A DNA stretch of 64,000 bases from Carya illinoinensis (taxonomy: Eukaryota; Streptophyta; Magnoliopsida; Fagales; Juglandaceae): contig NC_056758.1 of the NCBI RefSeq assembly GCF_018687715.1, positions 31,848,967 to 31,912,966 of the forward strand, in the 5' to 3' direction. How positions within the stretch are numbered: position 1 is the first letter of the stretch; each line of letters begins with the position of its first letter. Below, in pieces: positions 56,091 to 64,000 of this stretch. Below the pieces are notes generated by a model. It was given only the letters and a program-made list of their open reading frames with translations, made no database searches and was not told where the DNA came from. A program made the translations under genes and the position numbers.

Positions 56091-58478
56091 TGTGACGCCC
56101 CCAAATCCCCATGCCCGAACACAGGGAAATCGAGACGTCCGGATGGTGACAACCCGGGATCACCATCCCATCGACGGGTGCCAAGTGTGTGCAAGAGCAA
56201 CAAAGTGCACAAGATAAACGCAGCGAAAAGCAAGTCAATAAATAAGTACCAGAATTTTTCTTAACGTAATACAAGCTGTTTGAAACATACATAAATAAAA
56301 TATTACAAAAACACAAATACAGGTTTTAAAAAAAAAAAACAGATATAAAGCATAGCATCAGCAATCCGGCGGAGCCGCATCCTCGGGCTCAGCCTCCTCC
56401 TCCTCGTCCTCGAACTCTGCACCAAAAGCTACGGAACCAAAAATGGTTCCGCAGGTAAGTATAACCCAAACGCTACCAGATAAAAACACATATAACTCAA
56501 ACAACATGCATGCAAGAACAACCAAAACACATGCCCCGCAAAACACATATTACCACGCACGCCAAAAACCCATAAGGCCCACAAACATCCATAAAACCAA
56601 ACCTCGCCATTATTCCCGATAATGGCCCAAATCACCATTTTCCCAGAAAATGGATCATAACCGAAAACCACACCACAACCCGCTCTGTATGCACTATGAT
56701 CTCCCCTAGGGATCATCCGCACACCCTGGCTCAGTGCCACACCGCAGAGAACGGCTACGCGTGTGACACCTAAACGAGTGATGCCCAGACTCACGTCACA
56801 CGCGCGAACCATCTGGGCCATCCTCTAGCCCTCACCAGCGAAAGGCCACGGAGCCGGTGAATAGAGCGATGCCTAGACTCGCGCCTTGCGCGTATCGGGC
56901 TAGACCCATCCTCTAATTTCTGCTCCTGTCGTCGCGCCCAGCGACAACTCAGGGGACGTCACTCAGTATTAACCACTCCCGAGTAACCAGAGGAGTTCCG
57001 ATTACGCATACACTATGATCTCCCCTAGGGATCATCCGTATACATGGCTCTGTACCACACCGCAGGTAACGACTGCGCATGTGGCACCTAAACGAGTGAT
57101 GCCCAGACTCACGACACAAGCGCGAACCATCTGGGCCATCCTCTAGTCCCCGCCACTAGAAGGACCACGGAGTCGACACGACATCGTTACCGTATCGTGC
57201 GATCCGGTCGTCGCCCTGCGACAACCCAGGGGATGTCACTCAGTATTATCCGCTCCCGAGTGACCAGAGGAGCTCCACCGTGATAATAACCCATCCCAGC
57301 TTGGGCTCGTGAGACACACGCAACCAACAACCAAAAACGCCGATAAACGTGAGACACTCAAATAAAATAAAATGCACATGCACGCAATTAAAATGCATAA
57401 ATATCCAATATGCAACGCACGCCACACGGCACAACCCAAATCAACCAAACACAACCAACCAAACAAACACTCCGTCCTCAATCCATCCGACCCCCGAAAC
57501 TCCTCGGACTCAGTCCGGAATCAACAACCAACAACAGATAAATAATTGAAAGAGCAATATATATTAAAATCTGAAAATAGGGTTTGGAAAATACTTACAG
57601 CGCTATATGGCAATTTTAGAAAACAAGCGGCGTTGCAAACGGCGGAAAAACAGCAACGTCACAGTGAAAATTCACTGTGGCCGTGGGTTTGAAAAAACCC
57701 ACTTTTGAACGGGGACAAACTAGGACACAAGATTGATAGGGGATGGTCAAGGGATGGTTGTGAAGCTATTGGAAGCGACGGACGGCCGTGGGTGGCGGCG
57801 GAATCGCCGGAAATGGCCGAAAATAGCAAATCGGAAAACAAGTTCGTAGGAGCTGCTCCGGTGGTCGTTGGAGGCCGGAAATGGGTGGGTTAGGACGGAA
57901 AGGGACCGGTGATGAAGTGGTGAAGAAATGGTGGCCGGAGGTGGAGCGACGGCGGCGGATCGGAGTGAAATCCATGCGGCCTTGTTGGGCTTTTTCCGGC
58001 CAAATGGACAGCCGGTTGGGGGTGGCTTTCGGAGGGGTGGTGCGCCGGAGGGAGGGGGAACTTTTGGGACCGGTGGGGGTCCAGTTGGTGGCCGGACGGC
58101 GATGGGCTGGAAGAGAGAGAGAGAACTCGGGGGGGGGGGGGTTCGGTCGAGCGGGAGAAGAAAAGAAAAAAAAAAAAGAAGAAAAAGAAAAAGAAAGGAA
58201 AAAGAAAAGAAGGGAAAAAGAAAAAGAAAAAAAGAGAAAAAGGAAAAAGATGTGAAAAGAGATGAGGTCCAGTCCTCACTCTGGGAAAACGAAACAAACC
58301 GCCAAAAAGATTAAAACCACAAAACAACTAAAAGAAATAAAACACTACCTCAAATAAATTAAATTAAATTAAAATCCAATTTTTTAAAACGCAAATAAAT
58401 TAAAATAAATAGCTAATATATTAATTAAAATAAAAACAAATATTTCAGCGAAAATACACCCAAAAACGGGTCATCACA
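56091..58478 (-). repeat. 3' LTR of the Tekay element (2388 bp)
   Basis: In element orientation it starts TGTGATGACC and ends GGCGTCACA. It contains a purine/pyrimidine-biased AAAAG tract (58150-58260), a two-unit tandem repeat (56692-57285) and a short acidic-coding stretch (56358-56460). It is homologous to the solo LTR at 33382-35749. Confidence 0.95.
56692..57285. repeat. 319-bp tandem repeat in the Tekay LTR
   Basis: Two units begin at cactatgatctcccctaggg (56692 and 57011). Each contains cctaaacgagtgatgcccag, gaaccatctgggccatcctc, acaactcaggggacgtcact and gagtaaccagaggag-like phrases. The second unit is slightly shorter. It occupies the same relative place in the LTR as the unrelated 202-bp repeats of the solo LTR. 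Confidence 0.9.
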
Positions 58479-58493
58479 TCCTCCCCTCCTTAA
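58479..58493 (-). promoter_or_regulatory. Polypurine tract of the Tekay element
   Basis: The minus strand reads taaggaggggagga immediately before the LTR start TGTGATG. This is the expected primer for plus-strand DNA synthesis. Confidence 0.9.
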
Positions 58494-58600
58494 AAACAAT
58501 TTCGTCCTCGAAATTGCAAGATCACCACCAACTTAAAACAAGCCACACAAACGTACATAAACCAACTGTGATAAAAAAAAAAACAAGATACATACCTTCT

Positions 58601-61600
58601 TCATTCAAACAAATATGAGTACTGCTCCCTCATGTCCGCTACTCGCTCCCAAGAGAAGTCTTGTGCTAACGGATCTCCCCAAGCCACTTTAACCAACGGT
58701 ATCGTCTTGGACCTCAACTGTTGCTCCTTCCAATCCATGATCTGCGACGGAACAACTTCATAAGTGAGATCCGGTTGTAACTGAATACTCGCTGGGTCGA
58801 CGAAGCGTGGCTCTTGCTGTCCAAAGCTCTTCTTCAGGGATGATACGTGGAAGACATCATGAACATCCCCAAAATAACCTGACAAAGCAACTCTGTAGGC
58901 GACGGACCCTACTCTCTCCAGAATCTGAAAAGGGCCGACATACCTAGGATCCAACTTCCTCTTCTTACCAAAACGCTTAACACCTCTCATGGGAGAGACT
59001 TTAAGGTAAACCCAATCACCAACTTCAAAAGACAACTCTCTCCTCCGGGTGTCAGCATAGCTTTTCTGGCGACTCTGAGCTGCCGCCATTTTATCTCTAA
59101 TGATCCGGACTTGGCTTTGCATCTCTTGGATTATTTCGAGTCCAATAATTCTACTCTCCCCAACTTCATCCCAACACAAGGGCGACCTGCACTTTCTCCC
59201 ATAAAGAGCTTCATAGGGAGCCATCTGAATGGTCGCATGAAAGCTGTTATTGTAGGCAAACTCGATGAGCGGCAAATGGTTTTCCCAACTCCCTTGGAAT
59301 TCCATGACACATGCGCGCAACATGTCTTCCAGGGTCTGTATGGTGCGCTCTGACTGGCCGTCTGTCTGCGGGTGATAAGCAGTACTGAACTTCAATTTAG
59401 TACCCAAAGCTGTTTGCAAACTCTTCCAGAACTGTGACGTGAACCTCGGGTCTCGGTCCGACACTATACTCTTTGGTATGCCGTGTAGTCGCACTATCTC
59501 CTTGACATACAAGCGGGTCAACTTACCCAAAGAGTCGGTGTTATTAACAGGCAGAAAATGAGCACTCTTCGTCAACCGGTCCACAATCACCCAAACAGAA
59601 TTTTTCCCACTAGGCGTTCTCGGCAAACCCACAACAAAGTCCATCGTGATGTCATCCCATTTCCACTCAGGAATTGGGAGGGGTTGGAGCATACCCGCAG
59701 GTCTCTGATGTTCGGCCTTTACCTGTCGGCATGTGTGGCATTTCTCCACATGTAAGGCGATGTCCTTCTTCATTCCATCCCACCAGTAATTTTTCTTCAA
59801 GTCCCGATACATCTTTGTACTGCCGGGATGAACTGAATAAGGGGCCGCATGAGCTTCCGCCATGATCCGTTCTTTGAATTCTGAGTCTTTAGGGACCACT
59901 CTGCGATCTCGGAACCGAAGTATCCCATCATTATCCATGCTAAAATGCAACAGCCCTCGAGATTTTCGGACTCTTTTCCTGATGTTCAGCAGCTTCGGAT
60001 CCTTTCTTTGGAGACCTTTCAATTCTTCAAAATCTGTTACCCGAATGTCAAGAACTGAAGACAAAATCTCTACTTGCTTCGAACTCTCTATAAGGAGTCT
60101 TCTCATCCCATAAAGTAACGAATCCATCTCTGACGGTTCGGCTTCATCCTCCAAATGAGACTTCCGGCTCAAAGCATCAGCAACTATGTTAGCCTTCCCC
60201 GGGTGGTACTTGATCTCACACTGATAGTCACTGATTAGCTCCAGCCAACGCCTCTGCCTCATATTCAAATTTTTCTGGGAAAACAAATGCTTCAAGCTCT
60301 TATGATCAGTAAATACCTCACAAGCTTCCCCATACAAGAAATGCCGCCAGATCTTGAGTGCAAAAACAATCGCAGCCAATTCTAGATCATGCGTCGGATA
60401 ATTCTTCTCATGGTCCTTAAGCTGACGAGATGCATAGGCTACAACCCGTCCTTCCTGCATAAGGACACAACCCAAACCAAACTTAGACGCATCACTGAAG
60501 ACTACGAATGGCTTATGCGGTTCTGGGAGTGCTAACACTGGTGCCGTTGTCAACCTGTTCTTCAATTCCTGGAAGCTTCTCTCACATTTCTCTGACCAAA
60601 CAAATTCTGTATTCTTCCAAGTCAAAGTTGTGAGAGGTCCGGATAGGCGAGCAAAACCCTCTACAAATCTTCGGTAGTAACCGGCGAGTCCCAAGAAACT
60701 CCTGATCTCGCATACTGTAGTTGGGCGTGGCCATGACAAAATGGCTTCTACCTTACTAGGATCAACTGCCACTCCGCCCCGGGAAATTACATGCCCAAGA
60801 AATTTAAATTCTTCCAACCAGAACTCACACTTGCTGAGCTTGGCGTATAGCTGGTGTTCTCTCAATCTCTCCAGTACCAGGCTAAGATGATACACATGCT
60901 CTTCAACATCTCGGGAATAAATCAGTATATCATCGATAAATACTACCACAAAGGAATCCAGGTAAGGTTGAAACACCCTATTCATCAGATCCATGAACGC
61001 TGCAGGGGCATTAGCTAACCCAAACGGCATCACCTTAAATTCATAATGCCCATACCTCGACCTGAAAGCAGTTTTAGGCACATCCTGGTCTCTGATTCTC
61101 AGCTGGTAGTATCCCGACCTCAGATCAATCTTAGAGAACACGGCTGCTCCTTGAAGTTGGTCAAACAAATCATCAATCCGCGGAAGAGGGTATTTATTCT
61201 TGATGGTCACCTTGTTCAATTCCCGATAGTCAATGCACATACGAAGGGTTCCATCTTTCTTCTTAACAAATAAAACTGGTGCACCCCACGGCGACGTACT
61301 AGGCTGAATAAATCCCTTCTCTACCAGTTCTTGCAACTGAGTCTTCAACTCTTTCAATTCAGCCGGTGCCATGCGATAAGGAGCTTTATGCACAGGAGCC
61401 GCTCCAGGTTCCAAATCTATGACAAACTCCATCTCCCGAACAGGGGGTAGTCCGGGCAAGTCATCCACAAATACATCGGGGAACTCTTCCACAACTGGAA
61501 TGTCTGCCAAAGACTTCTTCTCAGACGGCGTGGACACCATCTGCACCAAGAATGCATCCGCTCCCCATGCAATCTCTCGCCTTGCCTGAATCGCCGATAT

Positions 61601-61983
61601 AATTATCGGTTTCTCTTTTAACCTACTCCCCACAAATTCCAGACAATCACCATCTGGAAGCTGAAAGCTAATTATCCGACTTCTGCAATTAATACTCGCA
61701 GAATATCGGTATAGCCAATCCATCCCGAGGATGATATCAAAATCCAACAGCTTGAACACCACCAAATCAGCATCCAAGAATCTCCTCTCAAAATTTAACG
61801 GGCATCCCAAAGCAACCTTGGAACACCACACCATCTCACCATCGGGTAGAGCCACTACCATCGCCTTCGGCAACGGTTCCGTAATCAAGTTACACACCCG
61901 TGCAAAAGTGGAAGATACGAACGATTGTGAAGCACCAGAATCAAACAAGGTACAAGCATAAAACTCATACAAACGAACTCTTC
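58601..61983 (-). CDS. Pol polyprotein of the Tekay element
   Basis: The open frame extends from a TTG at 62014 (first ATG at 62005); the likely translated part begins at 61983 after splicing from gag. Residue numbers count from 62014. Protease active site LFDSGAS is at 23-29. RT is at about 240-410 with [11 protein letters not shown] and the catalytic FIDD at 359-362. RNase H has Asp508, Glu545, Asp570 and Asp613. Integrase has a CX2C pair at 759/762 and a DDE triad at Asp792, Asp853 and Glu889, with 35 residues between the last two. The GPF motif is at 1027-1029, and a chromodomain-like C-terminus spans about 1084-1137 ([30 protein letters not shown]). All catalytic residues I can check are present. 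The chromodomain is the part expected to steer integration to marked chromatin. It ends at a stop just before 58601. Confidence 0.93.
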
Positions 61984-62080
61984 CTGAACCAAACACACAA
62001 CCCATGAAATCCAAAAAGCAAAGAATAAACCAAAAACACCGAAAGAAATAAATCCAACTTAAAATTAATTTAATCCATAC
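61984..62080 (-). other. Putative gag-pol intron (97 nt)
   Basis: On the minus strand, cacag is followed by gtatgg at 62080, and ggttcag ends at 61984. The segment is rich in A/T, especially T toward its 3' half, as in plant introns. Unspliced RNA reads from gag into this segment and stops at TAA (62072-62070). The pol frame within it would encode a Trp/Phe-rich stretch unlike any retroviral domain. Removing exactly these 97 nt places gag and pol in one frame and gives the usual short spacing to the protease active site. The alternative is +1 ribosomal frameshifting in the short overlap between 62086 and 62070. Confidence 0.65.
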
Positions 62081-63341
62081 CTGTGATTACTCCAGCATCA
62101 TGGGTCGCTGGTGCCTCATCATCCACCTCTCCGGGTGTGACAGCATAAACCCGGGCTTGCACTGCTTGTCTCGGGTTGGTTCTTCCACCGCGCCTACCTC
62201 CACGGCTTCCTTGAACCATTCTTGTACATTCTCGGGCAATGTGACCCTGCTGGCCACAATTATAATATCGAACCCCACCAGAAGGGCACTCACCCACATG
62301 GGCTCTATTACAAACTCCGCAAACAGGTACACGTCCTCCCATGCGAACACTTGAGGATGCTTGCGGTCGAATCCCGGTCCGCTGAACAAACTTCTGAGGC
62401 GAACCCGAGCTGCTTCCTTCACCAGAAAAACTCCGCCTCTTTTGCCCTGGAGGGGAGCCCATACTCAGATTATTTTCCCGCTCTATAAGGGTGGCCACAT
62501 CCACTAACTCCTGAAAAGTGGATATCCGATGGCTGACCACCATGCGGCGTATATCATGACGCAGCCCCTCCTGAAAACGATCTGCTCGCATCTCCTTAGT
62601 GGCGACAAGGTGAGGAGCAAACCGCTCAAGTTCTATGAATCTCCGGGCGTACAGCTCCACTGTCGCGCCCCCTTGGACCAGATTGGAGAACTCTCTTGCC
62701 TTTTGCTTCCTTACCGATGCGGGAAAGAAGCGGTCATTGAACTCTTTCTTGAAACGCTGCCAAGTCACCGCAGCGAAAGATCCCAATTCAGATTCCAACA
62801 GCACCCTCTTGGTATCCCACCAATCAGAAGCAGTGCCTTGCAAGAGGTAGCTGGTGTAAAGTACTTGTTGTGCCTCAGTGCACCCACACACCTCAAAAGT
62901 CTTCTCCAGATCTTTGATCCATTTTCCAGCCTGTATTGGATCCTCATTTCCCGTGAAGTGTGGAGTCCGATGCGCTAGGAAGCGCTCATAGGTGCATTCG
63001 GCTTGCACCATGCTGCTGGACCCTCCTGGATACATCCAAGGCCCTCCCTGATATGGCCAAGGACCTCCTGGTTGTGGCCAATACCCTCCTTGTTGCGGAC
63101 AAGGCTCTCCTGACGGTGGATAAGGTCCTCCTGATGGTGGACAAGGCCCTCCTGATGGTGGCCAAGGACCCCCTTGTGGTGGCCAAGGTCCTTGTGGTGG
63201 CCAAGGCCCTGCCTGTTGAGACCTCGCACTCTGTTGCATAAACTCCGTCATCTGCCGAATTGCTTCGGCTATGGAGTCATCTCTGGAGGTATTTTCTTGC
63301 AGTTCCTGAGTATTTTTCCTTGGTCTCCCTGGTCTCCCCAT
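62070..63341 (-). CDS. Gag of the Tekay element
   Basis: 423 codons. The N-terminus is [20 protein letters not shown]. Residues 45-107 form a Pro/Gly/Trp-rich repeat zone of about 7-10-residue units ([27 protein letters not shown]). The capsid-type domain follows ([73 protein letters not shown]). Near the end are [12 protein letters not shown] and a second knuckle [14 protein letters not shown], in which the first Cys is Tyr (TAT for TGT). The last codons come from the intron if unspliced (stop TAA at 62072-62070). It binds and packages element RNA. It is intact as an ORF. Confidence 0.9.
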   Translation of the reverse strand: MGRPGRPRKNTQELQENTSRDDSIAEAIRQMTEFMQQSARSQQAGPWPPQGPWPPQGGPWPPSGGPCPPSGGPYPPSGEPCPQQGGYWPQPGGPWPYQGGPWMYPGGSSSMVQAECTYERFLAHRTPHFTGNEDPIQAGKWIKDLEKTFEVCGCTEAQQVLYTSYLLQGTASDWWDTKRVLLESELGSFAAVTWQRFKKEFNDRFFPASVRKQKAREFSNLVQGGATVELYARRFIELERFAPHLVATKEMRADRFQEGLRHDIRRMVVSHRISTFQELVDVATLIERENNLSMGSPPGQKRRSFSGEGSSSGSPQKFVQRTGIRPQASSSVRMGGRVPVCGVCNRAHVGECPSGGVRYYNCGQQGHIARECTRMVQGSRGGRRGGRTNPRQAVQARVYAVTPGEVDDEAPATHDAGVITGMD

Positions 63342-63612
63342 ATTCCCGTCACAACACTACTCTTGACCCTCCTTTAAGAAAACAAATAAAACCATCATAA
63401 AACCAACAAAAACAAAAACAGCACTACACAGCAAGAAACAAAAGAAATCAGCATGCCAAAACATAACTAAATAAAATAAAAACGAGCAAACAAGCACAAA
63501 CAAATAAAACAAATCAAATAACAACTTTACTTAACATAAATTATTAAAACACAAACTTTAAAAACATTCTGGTACTACCTACGGGACATGTGGTTTTACC
63601 CAGAGCCAAACC

Positions 63613-63624
63613 GCTCTGATACCA
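63613..63624 (-). promoter_or_regulatory. Primer-binding site of the Tekay element
   Basis: The minus strand reads tggtatcagagc, the complement of the 3' end of plant initiator-Met tRNA, two bases after the LTR end at 63627. Confidence 0.92.
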
Positions 63625-63626
63625 CC

Positions 63627-64000
63627 TGTGACGCCCCCAAATCCCCATGCCCGAACACGGGGAAATCGAGACGTCCGGATGGTGACAACCCGGGGTCACC
63701 ATCCCATCGACGGGTGCCAAGTGTGTGCAAGAGCAACAAAGTGCACAAGATAAACGCAGCGAAAAGCAAGTCAATAAATAAGTACCAGAATTTTTCTTAA
63801 CGTAATACAAGCTGTTTGAAACATACATAAATAAAATATTACAAAAACACAAATACAGGTTTAAAAAAAAAAAAAAAAACAGATATAAAGCATAGCATCA
63901 GCAATCCGGCGGAGCCGCATCCTCGGGCTCAGCCTCCTCCTCCTCGTCCTCGAACTCTGCACCAAAAGCTACGGAACCAAAAATGGTTCCGCAGGTAAGT
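63627..64000 (-). repeat. 5' LTR of the Tekay element (partial)
   Basis: It starts tgtgacgccccc at 63627 and runs to the window end, matching 56091-56460 with two substitutions and a longer poly-A tract. The rest of the LTR and the right target duplication lie outside. Confidence 0.95.

Larger units (their letters stand above)
56091..64000 (-). mobile_element. Tekay-type chromovirus (Ty3/gypsy), young, cut by the window end
   Basis: Element orientation is right to left: 5' LTR (from beyond 64000 to 63627), initiator-Met-type PBS, gag, a putative 97-nt intron, pol with protease, RT, RNase H, integrase and a C-terminal chromodomain-like region, polypurine tract, 3' LTR (58478-56091). Over the roughly 370 bp shared by the two LTRs I count two substitutions (near 56124 and 56154) plus poly-A length change, so insertion was recent. 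Both ORFs are full length without stops. This is the only potentially autonomous element in the window. Confidence 0.95.

Noticed and set aside
57881..58327. Long ORFs on both strands in the Tekay LTR
   Set aside because: They come from an AAAAG-rich tract and GC-rich LTR sequence; no domain, and frames are not kept in the homologous solo LTR.
62070..62086. Programmed +1 frameshift between gag and pol
   Set aside because: Not excluded, but the resulting Trp/Phe-rich linker is unlike the family and no clear slippery or stimulatory signal is visible; the intron explains spacing better.
1..64000. tRNA, rRNA, snoRNA genes and CRISPR arrays
   Set aside because: I looked for tRNA-like cloverleaf ends, rRNA core motifs and regularly spaced repeats with unique spacers and found none I could support.

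Overview
The window is nuclear DNA of a seed plant, almost certainly a woody eudicot. It has plant gene families (COMT, OPR, MDAR, CDPK-related kinase, an NFD4-like transporter), plant spliceosomal introns, Tat, Athila and Tekay Ty3/gypsy elements, Copia, hAT and MITE elements, and CT/GA microsatellites. The species cannot be fixed from sequence alone. One AT-rich MITE family recalls Fagales genomes, but that is a weak inference.

Layout. 1-2.9 kb is non-coding and carries copy A of a duplicated block; the partner lies in two pieces at 31.2-32.4 kb and 46.9-47.6 kb. 2.9-14.4 kb is a decayed Tat-type Ty3/gypsy element (one LTR, gag, PR, RT, RNase H, a second RNase H, INT, tandem-repeat 3' region, antisense coiled-coil ORF), split by two non-autonomous hAT elements with recognisable 8-bp target duplications. 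14.5-21.6 kb holds fragments of four unrelated cellular genes on the plus strand: ATP-citrate lyase alpha 3' exons, 12-oxophytodienoate reductase exon 1, monodehydroascorbate reductase exon 1 and a CDPK-related kinase exon. The last two lie in a probable Helitron. 22.4-29.5 kb is a minus-strand NFD4-like MFS transporter gene whose first coding exon is split by a young 4.66-kb Copia element (LTRs differ at 2 of 254 positions; TSD AAACT). 33.4-35.7 kb is a Tekay-like solo LTR with TSD AATAT. 36-43.3 kb is a minus-strand Athila relic. 43.7-44.9 kb is degenerate tandem repeats. 48.2-50.3 kb is the only clearly intact cellular gene, a single-exon TolB/DPP6-N-like beta-propeller protein. 51.7-53.6 kb has coding-like exons I cannot name. 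55.45 kb is a truncated COMT start. 56.1-64.0 kb is a young, apparently coding-competent Tekay chromovirus on the minus strand, cut by the window end.

The most interesting signal is at the gag/pol boundary of the Tekay element. Gag and Pol are in different frames, and a 97-nt AT-rich GT...AG segment joins them exactly in frame if spliced. This suggests a gag-pol intron acting as an expression switch. Other notable points are the recent gene-breaking Copia insertion with TA...TA LTR ends, the probable Helitron gene capture, and unrelated tandem arrays at the same place in two related LTRs.

The genes do not form a pathway. The window is a repeat-rich intergenic landscape with one intact gene, one freshly broken gene and several captured or truncated gene pieces.
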